This document shows positions 1 to 13,800 of a stretch of 64,000 nt of DNA, piece by piece; position 1 is the first letter of the stretch, and every line of letters begins with the position of its first letter. A model generated the notes under the pieces. The model saw only the letters and a list, made by a program, of their open reading frames with translations, did not search any database and had not been told where the DNA came from. Source of the stretch: Arion vulgaris (Eukaryota; Mollusca; Gastropoda; Stylommatophora; Arionidae); the NCBI GenBank assembly GCA_020796225.1, contig CM036768.1, positions 40,188,789 to 40,252,788 of the forward strand, written 5' to 3'. A program made the translations under genes and the position numbers.

Positions 1-69
1 GATCTTGAAAAACTGGTTAAAATCTGTCCCTGTACATAGATCTTTAGATGAATTAATGTTTACCATTGA

Positions 70-470
70 TCCTTAGTTCCTTTGAGCTTGCTGTCTTAGT
101 TCCTTTGAGCTTGCTGTCTTAGTTCCTTTGAGCTTGCTGTCTTAGTTCCGTTGAGCTTGCTGTCTTAGTTCCTTTGAGCTTGCTGTCTTAGTTCCTTTGA
201 GTTTGCTGTCTTAGTTCCCCTTGAACTTGCTGTCTTAGTGTCCTTTTGAGCTTGCTGTCTTAGTCCCTATGAGTTTGCTGTCTTAGTCACTTTCAGCTTG
301 CTGTCTTATTCCCTTTGAACTTGCTGCCTTAGTCCCTTTGAGCTTGCTGTCTTAGTCCCTTTGAGCTTGCTGTCTTAGTCCCTTTCAGCTTGCTGTCTTA
401 TTCCCTTTGAGCTTGCTGTCTTAGTCCCTTTGAACTTGCTGTCTTAGTCCCTTTGAACTTGCTGTAAGTA
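70..470. repeat. minisatellite, about 23-24 bp unit
   Basis: About 17 copies of a unit close to ttagtccctttgagcttgctgtc, with point changes and single-base indels. The last unit runs into gtaagt. No protein frame persists. It lies in the intron before the first recognised VPS13 exon. Confidence 0.93.
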
Positions 471-539
471 CCATAGATAGAACACTTACACAGTAGTATC
501 AGAAACAATTTTGATTTTCCCTTCAACTCAGAAAGTTGA

Positions 540-700
540 ACTCATGTTTTCAGGAAAATTGTATGTACTGGGATTTGAACCTCTGTGGAGTCTAAGAATG
601 AGATGACAGAAATCAGGTTTTGCATGCCAGAGCTGACCAAGACCCTACCCCACCTTATAGTTGTGGCAATAGTTGCAACCTGCACTAGTGCAGTCTGACT
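540..700 (-). repeat. possible decayed SINE-1 head (minus)
   Basis: Contains gggatttgaacct, the reverse complement of a tRNA-like B box, near a gttttcaggaaa motif like that flanking other SINE-1 copies. A partly similar 'ctgaccaagacc' stretch recurs near 10268. Weak. Confidence 0.3.
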
Positions 701-852
701 AAGTCAGTAGGAATAGAAGAGGGTAGACCAAGTGTCTGAAAGGAGACTAAAGGGAGAAAAATGATTTTCCTTGTCTCATTGACACAGTTTGAATATACCA
801 ATATAAGGCAAGGTGAGAAGATTATACAAAAGACACTCATAGATAGATAAAC

Positions 853-1576
853 TATAGTGCGTTTCAAAACGTTCGGTCAACGATTGACCTCAAATATCTC
901 CATATTCATTGCATGGATGAACGTGATTTTTGCATGTGGTGTTGTATTTCCGATGTCCCAACGATTGTCTAAAATTCAATGTTGCAGGTAGTGTACTTTT
1001 CTTGCAACGGCGAATTCCTTTGATCTTTTCAAACCTAGTAATTATCTGGTGCTGGAAGAAAATAATTTACCGTAAATTTAAAAATCACATATTTTCGGCA
1101 TAGGCGTATATACAATTCAAATTTTGGAGGGTGAGATAACTCATATTATATAAATCATATAAAGTGTTTACTCACTTTGATGAGCCTAACATTTTGTAAT
1201 ACACCTATGCTCTGAAAACACAAACGGTAAATTGTAACTGAACACACCGGAAGGATCATTATACATTTTTTAAAGTGCGATAAAGCGATTAAAATCGGGA
1301 AAACCATGTGAAAAATGTGCAAGTCGTGGCACTTTGCAACATTTCACAAATATGAAGAGGTAATACTTCTCATTATATGGTTGGCCAAGGAGATGGGGTC
1401 ACTTTTATATACTTTACATAAAGAAAATTTTAAACCATACGTTTGTTATTGAGTAAAAAAATATCAACCTTGGGACATTACGATCATTAGATCATATGCA
1501 AAGTTACATCAATTACGGTCAAGTGGTTGCAGAGATATTACATTTTCCCAGGAAAATCAATTTGAAACGCACTATA
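853..1576. mobile_element. 0.72-kb DNA transposon with 16-bp TIRs, non-autonomous
   Basis: The left end tatagtgcgtttcaaa (853-868) is matched by its exact reverse complement at 1561-1576. The terminal TA pairs would fit a TA target duplication as in Tc1/mariner elements. No transposase frame is visible inside, so this is a non-autonomous or decayed element. Superfamily is inferred only from the TA. Confidence 0.75.
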
Positions 1577-1756
1577 ACACAGAATATAATTTGTTAGCCT
1601 GGATATATTTCAACAACATAATAAGTAGGATATGATAGTACTTATGGTCATGTATGACTTACAGTGAAGATGAGTAAGCAATGTTAGTATAGCATTATAT
1701 TTGAAGAGCTTTAATGTGGTGCTTGGTTACACACTCACAATTGTGAATGTTTTCAG

Positions 1757-1827
1757 TTTGTGGCTGTGAGGCTTATTATCAAACTGAACAAACTGTCTCT
1801 TGTGCTCCTAAATGAGAGGAAATCTAG
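1757..1827 (+). CDS. VPS13: VPS13 exon 1 of window
   Basis: Follows a tttcag acceptor and ends at a gtaagt donor. Reads FVAVRLIIKLNKLSLVLLNE, the amphipathic beta pattern that precedes the next RBG segment in VPS13. It starts in phase 0 and ends with two bases (AG) that join the G of the next exon. No upstream exon was found in bases 1-1756. Confidence 0.75.
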
Positions 1828-4800
1828 GTAAGTTCTTATTGACAGCAAGATATATAAGTTGATTATTTTTCTTCTCCTTTTCTCTCTTGATCATGTACAA
1901 CAACAAGTATAATATATTGTTCTTCTGTACACAGTTGGACTAGAACTGTGCACTATGTTGAGAAATCTTGCTGTAGTTTTCCAACTAATGCAAGTCTATG
2001 CGGTTCTTGAGATTGGTGACAACTCTCTACCAATATATATTTGTGTCAGATACATGATCACAATTCTTTCAAATCTTTGTATAATATAATTATCTGCTGG
2101 TGTGCATGTTAAGCTGGGGACACCAAATTATGTACCAACTATAGAACAGTGGCATTGATTAGCCACACAAGTAAAATCTTAATAATTATTATGGGAAGAC
2201 TGTATAGGAAAATGGAAGAAAATATCAACATAACACAAGCTGGGTTTAGACGGAGCAGAGGTATACGTGACCATAGAAAAATCTAGAGAGTATAATGTAG
2301 ATCTATACTCATGCTTTATTGACTACTCAAAGGCATTTGATTGTGTAGAACATCAGGAATTGTGGAAGATTATGGGAGAAATGGGATTTACATTACATTT
2401 AATACAGATCATAAAAGAACTTTACAGTGATCAAATGGCGGCTGTAAGAACATGTGATGATACATCAGATTGCTTTGACATAAGGTAGGAGTCAGACAAG
2501 GTTGCATTTGTCGCCTTATCTGTTTAACATATATGCAAAAACATCATGAGGAATGTTACAGAAGATAGCGGAAAAGAACAATACGATCCTTTTACAATCG
2601 GAGGAAGAGAAATACCTGAACTACGATACGCTGACGATACAGTGTTACTGTCAACATCACAAAAGGGATTGAGAAATTATTGGGAGAAGTGAAAGATAAA
2701 AGCGAAAAACAAAATCTATATCTCAATGTGACAAAAACATAGATAATTACAACAGATAAAATGAACATGACAAAGATATTTTTATCAACGGAGAGAAAGT
2801 AGAAAATGTGAACAGTTTTGAATAACTTGGTTCACTGCTAACAACAGATGGAAATGGGATGAAGGAAATTAAAAGAAGAACAAACATGGCTTTACAAAAA
2901 TTAAACAACTAAAACAGTATGGAATGGAACTGATAAGAAAACAAAGATCAGAATACTAAGAGCATGCATATTCCCAGTGGCAACGTATGAGTGAAGCATG
3001 GACATTTAATAAAGCAGTGGAAAAACATATGTATGCTGGATTGAAGTATACATGGTTATTCATCGATGGGTAATAATCATGATCCTACAATCGATCAAAG
3101 GGTTGTACACTGATCCCATCAATCAATCAAAAGATTGTACATATTTTATTGCCCAAAATGAGGTAATGTAATGGGGACAGAATATTCTCCATATATTAGT
3201 TTTTACTGTTGTGTATAATTGTCTTGTCTTTTATACAGGGACAGTTATTTGTTGAAGTTCATACTAAGAGAGATCTGTGCTAGTTTTGGACAAAGACCTG
3301 CAGCCAATGCAATAAGGTCAGTTTTATAAACAGCACAGCTTATCACAAGCAAAATGTAGTACCTTACAAGGAAAACATGTCTTGAATACCAAGTGTTCAG
3401 AAAATAAGAGTTTGACTTTAGTAACTTAAAAGTCTTGATGTCGTGACATAAGTCTCTTGCTGTTACACAGTTTGAGTATATTTATAATGGGAAAGACTGC
3501 ACTAGAACGAAACAGAAAGTGTCAAAGTATCAAACTAAAATAGGTTTAAGTTGATAATATTTTCATTACACTCAGGACATGCTCATAGTAGGATAGTTTT
3601 GCTGTAGCACAACAGCACATTCAGTTTATATTTGGACCAAAAGACAGTTATCAAACAAAGGATACAAGATACATTTAAGATAAAGAAATAATGACATGGT
3701 AAATAAAACTGCACACAGAATGCTGATATGGAAAATATCTTTTTACCCCCTCACCATTAGCAGCTTTGTAAGGTCTTTTTGTTAATTTTGATGACCTGCT
3801 CTATTACCAGCAACCATATCAATTCATTGCATTGAAAATAGACATGTTATATATGGTTGGAAAGCTAATTGGATGAGCTATCATGATATGTAGTTTGAAC
3901 ATAAGTGTGATGTAAAAAATATATGATATCCGTGACCTACTTATGATAATAGTCCAAAAATAGATTATTCTACAAATGAAAATAATTTGACAATCACAAA
4001 GGAGAAGAAAAAGTATGACAAATATAATGAAATCTTTTATTACAGTCTCTTAGAATCCTCATTTGTACAGGACATATATGAAATTGAACATGTTTGGACA
4101 ATATGAAAGGCAGTAAAGATTTTCATTTAAACCAATCCAGGTCAACTACTAGATTGCAGAAGCTGGGTTTGAAGATTTGAGTAGCAAGAAAAGAACAGCA
4201 TAACAGGTATATGAGTAGGCTTAGCAATCAAAATCAAACTGGTATGGTAAGTCGCTGGATGCTGTTGGAGATATTGCGGCAGAGATCGGAGCACCTATGG
4301 ACATGTGCAATGAAGATATTCCAAACTGAAGCTGAAACTGAAAGGCAGTAATCATGAAATTTATAAAACATCAGTATTTTCATATTTTAAATAAAAAAGT
4401 CAATAAATATGACCTTCAAGGGGAAATGATGCAGAATTGGTCTAGTAAGCAGCCCATAAAGAACTAGCACTTATAGTATCATACATAAACATTAAATAGA
4501 TATATAATTTCTAAACATTGCAAGTAAGAGATATTATTGAACAAAAATCGAGTATGCAATGATATTTGATAAAATAATCAGGAAAATCTTTGTCTCCACC
4601 TCCGCTTCAGATGTGTCAAATTCTGATATGAAAATAATTGAAGAATCATTGGTATCTTCACCAGGACAGTGATCTAAATTATTAAAATCCATTTTAAACA
4701 ATAATTTGTGATTTTGGCTGGAGCAAGTTGTAAACACGTCAAGACAGTATTTTTTTTAATGGCTGATTTGTCAACAATGAAAGTAATAATAAGCATGGTT

Positions 4801-7800
4801 CAACGAATGAGATTAGACATCTTAGAAATATATAATAAATATTTTAACGATTATTTATGAAGTTAGCATATGTTTTGCATTAGTTAACATACATTTTATG
4901 AACTTAAATGCAAAATGAATACAAAATTACGGCCACTTACATAGGCGTGTTGCATCAATGCTAAATGATCTAAATCACATTATCCCAATGTTTATGGGTT
5001 AAAAAGGCATGACGCAACCATATAACAAATGTGAAACAAAATGGAAAAAATGACGACAGTAAGAAAGCTAAAACATGTGACACTAAGAAAGAAAAGGATA
5101 ATAATAAACAGGAATTTTATATTATTATTATATTCATCTTGTACCGTTATGCGTTATATAGGGCCTGCGAACAATTTCTCCATACTGCTTTATCCTGGCT
5201 AACTTAATTTCTTCTATGGAATTGTGTCCGATATTTTTTTGCATCTCTCAGTAAAGTTCATTTCATGGTTTCCCTAGATTGTCCTTTCTTTCTTGAACCC
5301 TTTGCCTCCCACTTCAATTCCTACTCTGATTTTTTGATCATTTCTTCCTAGATTTATCCCAAAATATCTCAGTCTTCTCTTTCTTTTAATAAAACATAGG
5401 AACGTAAAATATTACATCCCAGGGGTTAAAAGTCACCATATTGAAATATATGATTGTTAAATGCAGATCATCAGTGAAACACGATCGGATGGATGTTATC
5501 TGGATGTCCCAAGCATCTAGAGTGTCTGTGCTATTAAAGCGTGTGACTTCATGAATCAAAGAACATACATGATGTTTAAAGTGTACATTTTGTCACACAT
5601 AATCACCAGTCTCATGTAAGTCATATCACAACATTTGCAAATCATGACATAGATACGATTGCCAAATTTAAATATAAAGTCATTCTCAATAGCAAATATT
5701 GTCTTCCACTTCTCCTGGTCTCTATGGCTTCCTAGGATCATCGGACAACCTTCAGTTTCTCAAGAAGACTTTGTATCCAGGTCTGTTTAGGGCATCCCTT
5801 TTTTTGTTTCACTTGCTGGTTCCACCCTATTGCTTGTCTAGTGACACTCGACTATGTCTTTTGCAGGGTATGCCCGACCTACCACTTTTCTCCCTTCTGA
5901 CCATCATGGGTTCCTGCTCTATCCTTATCCACATATCTGTCTTTCACTCTCTGTTATACAATTTCAGTCTGAAAATCCACAGCAGACATTTATCTGCATC
6001 TTATTTGTATTAGACTAGATGACTCGCCACAAATAGTAAATATGGATTTAGAAAATGAAATAATACTAGTCTATGTTACATAAGAACATGTCACATCATT
6101 GACAGTCAAACTAACCCTCGATATTAGCTTATAGACAGTCTGAATCAAAATGTTGTCAACATTCTTGTGTTTTCTTCTTCTTCTGCTAACGCTCCATATC
6201 GACCACTTATTAAACCATTCATTGTGGTTTGTATGTGATCTGAGTTTAAGAGCAATTGTGTGTTGTGGCAGTTATGTGCCTATGGACGCCTAGGCCAGCA
6301 CATCTGATTTCTTGCCATACTTTTTATTTACTAGGGTAGCCTTCCCTAGAACTGTGGGACGCATGGGCTTGCCACTTGAACGTCATCTTACTCGACTAGG
6401 ATGATCGGCGTCTGAAAAATCTTCTGATCGATTTTTGCATGAAGGCCTGCTTTTCTTATTCTCCGACTTCAGAGGTATTTTTTAATGTCAAAAACTATTA
6501 CTCGTGATTTTGTAATTTTGTGGAATTATTTGTTTCTACTTTACAGACTTGATGTCAGGGTGGACCAGCTACGGGCAGTGGGTGCACCACGCTCAGACTA
6601 TACACCAAAGTTGATCAACTCTGTTGGTGTGTCCAAGGAATCTAACATATCTCTACTGAACTCATCTTTTGAAACTAATCCTCTAGGGGGCATGTGTGAC
6701 ACCAGGGTCAGAGTTCAGTCAAGACCTTTGGAAATCATTTATGATGCTGTAAGATTAGCTTTCAAACATATCATCGTCATCATCATCATCGATTGTTGTG
6801 TCTGTTATTGTTGGTGATCATAGATCTTCACAACTTCCTGTTCCTAACATTCACAATAAACTGAGTTATTGACACTCTTCCATGCCATGATGTCAGGCTG
6901 CTCAGAATCTTCTCTATCTATTGTATTCCATCTCTTTTCCCAGCACTTTTCCCCATTGTCATAATGTGCTATAACTCCTGTTTGCGTTACTTGTTTTAAT
7001 GGTGATCCCTTCACCATGATGTTGCTTTCATAATTATGTTTTATCCAATACTAGATATGGTATTCACAGTCAGCAGGCCAAGTCTTTATAAAATATTGAA
7101 GTATATTGGTTGTCCCCAAAGTTGCTCCAATTGATTGTTTCCTTCCATGAGGGCATGAAAGCCAGCATACAGTTCGATGGCAGCACATCTGATAGTTTTG
7201 AGGTTAAGAGTGGAGTCAAGCAGGGCTGTGTCCTTGCCCCCACTCTCTTTGGTATCTTCTTCGCAGTCCTTTGAACCACGCCTTAGGGGACGCTGATGGT
7301 GATGTTTTCATCCGCACTAGATCTGATGGTTCACTGTTTAACTTGGCTCGCTTAAGAGCCAAGACAAAAACGACGGAAATACTTCTCAAGGACCTCCTTT
7401 TCGCTGACGATGCTGCCTTAGTCGCCCACAGTGAGACCACACTGCAAAGTCTAATTAATAATTTGTCAAAGGCATGCAACCTCTTTTCTCTGACAATAAG
7501 TGTCTCCAAAACAGTTGTATTATGTCAGGAGGTAAGACATCAAACATCACTCTAAATGGCGACCATCTAACACCAGTGCAAAAATTCTGCTATCTTGGGT
7601 CCACGGTCACTGCCAGCCTTTCTCTTGACGAGGAAATCAACGCTCGTATAAGGAGTGCCGCTACTACATTCGGCAAACTATCAAAGCGAGCGTGGGACAA
7701 CAAAAATTGACATTGCAGACGAAGACTCAAATATATCGAGCCTGTGTAATTAGTTCTTTACTATATGGCTCAGAAACATGGACAGCCTACTCAAGACACG

Positions 7801-10800
7801 AGAGGAGACTTAACATCTTTCACCTTCGATGTCTCTCCAAGATTATGAACATCAGGTGGTACGACAAGATAACCAATACTGAAGTACTACAATGTGCAAA
7901 TCTGCCTTCCATCATGGGCATGCTCAGCAGTAGACGACTAAGATGGTTGGGACATGTGAGAAGAATGGAAACTTATCGCATACCAAAACAAATGTTGTTC
8001 TGTGAACTTTCGGAGGGAAGAGGCACCAGGGCAGACCACTGCTCAGATATAAAGATGTCTGCAAAACCTCAATGAAAAACTTTTCTATAGATCCCAGCAC
8101 ATGGGAGGGACTAGCTGATGACAGAGTTGTGTGGAAAGCCAAATTACGGAAGGCGCAGAGTCTTTTGAGAAGAGACTTATGTACGAGCTGAACAACAAGA
8201 GAGAAAGCGAAAACTCAGAAGTTGTCACAGTAAAACACTTGCCTATTGACCGTCTGTAAAGATGAAAAGGGCCATATATATATGGTATCAGCATAAAAAA
8301 TTATATTGAGGAAAAAAAAACCACTCTCTCAAATCAAACAAACAAAAAAAGTTAATATTGGTAAAAACGATGTTATCAATCACTCTTAAGACAATTTAGT
8401 TGTGTGCTTTTATTGTGGTCTGTGAAGATTAGCTATCAAATCCACAAGTTTGGGGTGAAACTTACATTTTGATAATGCAATTTTTAAAGGCAGTGAGCTC
8501 AAATCCAGACATTATTGAGTCACAAGTGCATTTTGTCTGGTGATTCTTAAGATTCTTGTTCTCTCTCTCTCTCTCTCTCTCTGTCGATCCCCGCCTAGAT
8601 TGGTGAACCAAATATTTTCATGAATTCTGCTGTTGTTTTTAGGGACTGTCCCTCCGTACAGCTTGCTGAAACTGTGTTATCAGGCCAGGTTTCATTTCTC
8701 AGGCCTGCTAACAACTGACAGTCTTGCAGTATGTGCTCTGCCGTCATCTCCGCCTTTCACAGTGGCACAGGCTAGTTGTGCCAATTTTGAATTTATTGAA
8801 CACGTGGGCCTGAAGTCTGTTATGTGCAGGCGGAATATAACAACTTGTTCGCAACGGGATAGAACATGGTACCCATCTCTGACGGTGTGTTGAGGGTGGT
8901 CTTTCGACCACTTTTCCCTATACTGCCAACCGATGATGTTTTGGCCTCATAGCAGATCTCGTGATTGATCTGCGGCAGTCACCCTCCTGCCTTTGCTAGC
9001 CTGTCTGCTTCTTTGTTTCCGCTTATATTGCAGTGTGATGGGATCCACTGTATGACTGCGCAGGTCAGTGAGTTTGCTAGTACACAGAGGATCACTTTTA
9101 GCTCATTGAGCTCTGTTCTGGCTGCACTTTTTAGTGCCGTAATGACCGAGAGAACATCGGTGAATATCATGACTTTGTTGCATGAGGCGCTGCTTCTCTC
9201 TAGGATTATTTCAGAAGCTGTTCTTAGTGCCTCTGCCCGGTGGTTGTTTGAATAATTACCTGTGGCAATCACCTTCGTGATCTTCACTTTCTTTGAGAGT
9301 TTAAGATTGTTGCTGAAGCTACAGAGTTTGTGATTTATGCAATACTCTCAGCAGGTGACATGTCATTTCTATGCAGAGGGACTATGCTATATGGAGAAAT
9401 CTGATGCAATGAAGTTATCCTTTCATCTTTAAACCTTCCAACAGTATCCCTTGGTTGCTAAATGAAATAATCCCAGAAAGATATCACAGCAATTTACATC
9501 ATCATCATTGTAGTATATAACACATCCCACCCCAGGTCAACTCATGGGGACGAAATGTAAGTTATGTTTATCAGTAATGCTACTTGTTAGATGTGCCATC
9601 ATATTTCTCAGGTGACAGTGAATGGCCTAGTTGAGTTCTTCCGACCTCCAGAATCAGTCATGCTGAGGCAGTAAGTATTCCAGAGATGCTGTAGGTTTGT
9701 ACATGTCTAGCAAAGTAGTATTTAGAATTGTTCTTCAGACAAACCCACAAATATCTCACTGACACAATTAATATACAAAGATAGTTACATTTTTAGCCTG
9801 AGTATTCATGATTATTCAACACATGTTAATTATAAGCATCACCGTCATAGTCTGGGGTGAGATATTTGTCAAATTTAAACTTCAAAATGAAAATATTTTT
9901 CCCAGGAGGAATTCTTTTACTCTTGACATAGTAAAAGCAGTCCCTACCAAGACATATTGCGATTTGAATATTGTTGTTTGAATCTGAGCTGTATAACCAT
10001 TTGTAGATGTTCTATATTGATAGGACCATCGTCATCATTGTACTTAGGAGAATAACCATAGGTGCTGTAAAGAAGATCTCATCGGCAGTGCACAAACTTC
10101 TAAGCATTAACAAGGTTTCCCGATGCAATTTTGAGAATGGTGAAACTTTGTAGCAATCTTATATTAATTCTTACGAAACTTTTCATAGCAGTGACTATCC
10201 AGCCCACTTTTACTGGGACCTATGTTTTATCATAGATCATGGGGCCATAGGTTGACATGGGAGCCCCAGGCCAGTGAGCTGGTACTGACCAAGACCATAC
10301 TACACATCACTATGGTGGTTCTGGAACCATATGGCAGCATTGTAGTCTTGTAAAATCGGTAGGGATTGAAGGGGAAACTATCCACAGGGGTTGGTAGTTA
10401 TGCAAACACAGCTGCACATAGGTTTAGTGAGGGGCATCATCACATCACTATGGACAGGAAAATAGGGGCTTTGATCTCCTACCAATACCTTCGTGTTGGA
10501 CATCAGCGTGTGAGGACTAATTACAATCGTTCTGTGCTAATTAATGAAATTGGTATTTGTGACTTTCTGATTGATTTAATCATCTTTTTCTTTTGGTGGT
10601 AGGTAACTGGCACATCCGGTTGCTCTCCTGCAGCATCTTCCTTGGCCAGTCGGCCTGCTGTTTCATTTCCTGGTATTCCACAGGGAGACGGTATCCACTG
10701 CAAGACGACCCTGAGCTGCTTGCATATTTTAGACATGTCTGCAGACCTGGCAATTTTCTGGACTGGAGTGCTGATTTTAATAATAATAATTCCTCTCGTA

Positions 10801-13800
10801 CGTTATATGTTACATATGGCCTGCAAACATATGTATAATAACATCTGAGCCTTTTGTAGATAGTATAAAGTTATAATAAAATATCTGAGCCTTTTGTAGA
10901 TAGTATAAAGTTATAATAAAATATCTGAGCGGATTATTTGAGAGACAGGCCACCACCAAATGATTTTAGCTTCAAGGAGTGGTGCATTAGATTTTCCGTT
11001 CAGAGTAGGAACAGTATATTCTTCATCTCCTGCTGTCAATGAGAGCCAAGTTCTAACAGGTACAAGTTAAAAGATGATAACTAATGACTGATTTGGTATA
11101 AGCAAGGTGGCTTGTTCTTACTAATGTCCTTCCTTATACTTTATGAGTGAGGTATCTGCTGACATCTGAGCTCACTGTAACATGTTTGTATCGTTGCAAG
11201 TTTCTGATAACCTTCCTTGACCAGTAACTTATGATAACTCTTGTGCTATTTTGTACTGAAATATTGGACTAATATGAGCATATTTGTATCTATGACTAGA
11301 AGATGCAGTCACTGAAACCAGTTATATATCACATACAGGCTGACATATGAGGCTATGGCCAAATATGATGAAATTATATCACAGACCACAGCTGGTGTTA
11401 TGTACATGATGTCTGAGAGGAAATATGCAGATATAGAGGTGCACCTAATGCCCTCATATATCATTGTGCCAGAGACTGGGGAACTAAAAAGGTAGGTTGC
11501 TTACTGTATTCTAGTAAGATGACAATATTCTATTATGTTTGTAGGGACTGTATTTATTATGCTTGAAATCTGTTATGTTTGTGGTGATTGTGATCTGTTA
11601 TGTTTGTGGTGATCTGTTATGTTTGTGGTGATTGTGATCTGTTATGTTTGTGGTGATTGTGATCTGTTATGTTTGTGGTGATTGTGATCTGTTATGTTTG
11701 TGGTGATTGCAATCTATTATGTTTGTGGTGATTGTGATCTGTTATGTTTGTGGTGATTGTGATCTGTTATGTTTGTGGTGATTGCGATCTGTTACGTTTG
11801 TGGTGATTGTGATCTGTTATGTTTGTGGTGATTGTGATCTGTTATGTTTGTGGTCATTGCGATCTGTTATGTTTGGGGTGATTGGGATCTGTTATGTTTG
11901 TGGTGATTGCGATCTGTTATGTTTGTGGTGATTGGGATCTGTTATGTTTGTGGTGATTGTGATCTGTTATGTTTGTGGTGATTGTGATCTGTTATGTTTG
12001 TGGTGATTGTGATCTGTTATGTTTGTGGTGATTATGATCTGTTATGTTTGTGGTGATTGTGATCTGTTATGTTTGTGGTGATTGCGATCTGTTATGTTTG
12101 TGGTGATTGTGATCTGTTATGTTTAAGGTGATTGCGATCTGTTATGTTTGTGGTGATTGTGATCTGTTATGTTTGTCGTGATTGCAATCTGTTATGTTTG
12201 TGGTGATTGTGATCTGTTATGTTTGTGGTGATTGTGATCTGTTATGTTTGTGGTGATTATGATCTGTTATGTTTGTGGTGATTGTGATCTGTTATGTTTG
12301 TGGTGATTATGATCTGTTATGTTTGTGGTGATTGTGATCTGTTATGTTTGTGGTGATTGCGATCTGTTATGTTTGTGGTGATTGTGATCTGTTATGTTTA
12401 AGGTGATTGCGATCTGTTACGTTTGTGGTGATTGCGATCTGTTATGTTTGTGGTGATTGTGATCTGTTATGTTTGTGGTGATTGCGATCTGTTATGTTTG
12501 TGGTGATTGTGATCTGTTATGTTTGTGGTGATTGCAATCTGTTATGTTTGTGGTGATTGTGATCTGTTATGTTTGTGGTGATTGTGATCTGTTATGTTTG
12601 TGGTGATTGCGATCTGTTACGTTTGTGGTGATTGTGATCTGTTATGTTTGTGGTGATTGCGATCTGTTATGTTTGTGGTGATTGTGGTCTGTTACATGCT
12701 TACCTTTCAATAGAAATGTAACATTATTATGAGTGGACAGATTCACAAAGAGATTGTTCTATAACAGCTGTTATATTAGTGGTTTAGGATCAAGTAACAA
12801 TATGAATGTGCTGTATTGATGCTGCATTTACTGTAGAACTCTACTGAATATGTACTTTGGCATTGAATGCATGATTTGAATGAGTTTAACTGAATCCAAA
12901 TAATCTATTATTTTGTCATAGATGTTATCATTATATAACTTTTGAGAGGTTAACAGTATCTGCTGAGGTGGTTATATTTGTTCTTCCTGCCATCATCAAG
13001 TTGGTGTAGCACAGTAGCAGTCTACTGTATTCAGTCATTAGTGCATAGAGTTGAATTTTGGGTATGGTCGATTCCCTAGTCTGCACAACTGAAAATGGGT
13101 ACTTGAGTTTTCTGAGTGTTCTGGGCTAGGGTAAATTCTAAATCGTCATTGGAGCTACCTTGTAAGTGCTTTGCCATCAAAATTTTCAGCTCACTAAAAC
13201 AAACTGAGCAGCTATTCTTTCCTTTATATAAATAAATCGTTCACGCTCACAATGATGTTTATAACACACATGAGGCTATCTCTTTAGATCACCAATATAT
13301 TTTGTAGTTTCTTACTGATCTTGAACTCAAACTAACTTTGTCTACTTGTACAGGGATGTCAAGATGCTACTGCTGAACATGGGCTCATTGAATATCACCA
13401 GTGAGAAGAATAAGGAGATGGTAGTTGGGGCCCAGGTAAACTATTACTTTATCTTGTTGTTTGCTTTCGTTTTTTACCACCAGTTTACTGTAGGACAATC
13501 CCATCCAAAAAGTGTCGGCCTTTGCCAATGTTTTGCCATGTACGAGAAGTCAAACATTTCCATTTTCTGCATTGCTTTTCTAGCCATGATGAGGTTGTTC
13601 CGGATTACCAGCATTTTCAGCCTTTTCGAGACGTATGTTGGCACTTGGCAATTTGCAAATTAACGCCGAATTTCCTCTACGACTGGAAACAATGGGCCAA
13701 CTGAAACAATGAGTCTTGTCTAAAGACTTGTGTGACCTATCATCACACAAAAAGTAGGCTATTTTTGATAGACTCTAAGAGGACACCGCATATTGAGAAA

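Noticed and set aside
42..60. An upstream VPS13 exon before 1757
   Set aside because: Short AG/GT combinations exist in 1-1756, but none gives a VPS13-like peptide in a compatible phase.
6485..6817. A 110-codon single-exon gene
   Set aside because: Only 6547-6748 is coding; both ends run into intron past good splice sites, and the core is a VPS13 exon.
13346..13663. A 105-codon gene with membrane-like segments
   Set aside because: Only the first part (13354-13435) is a VPS13 exon; the hydrophobic remainder is intron read-through.
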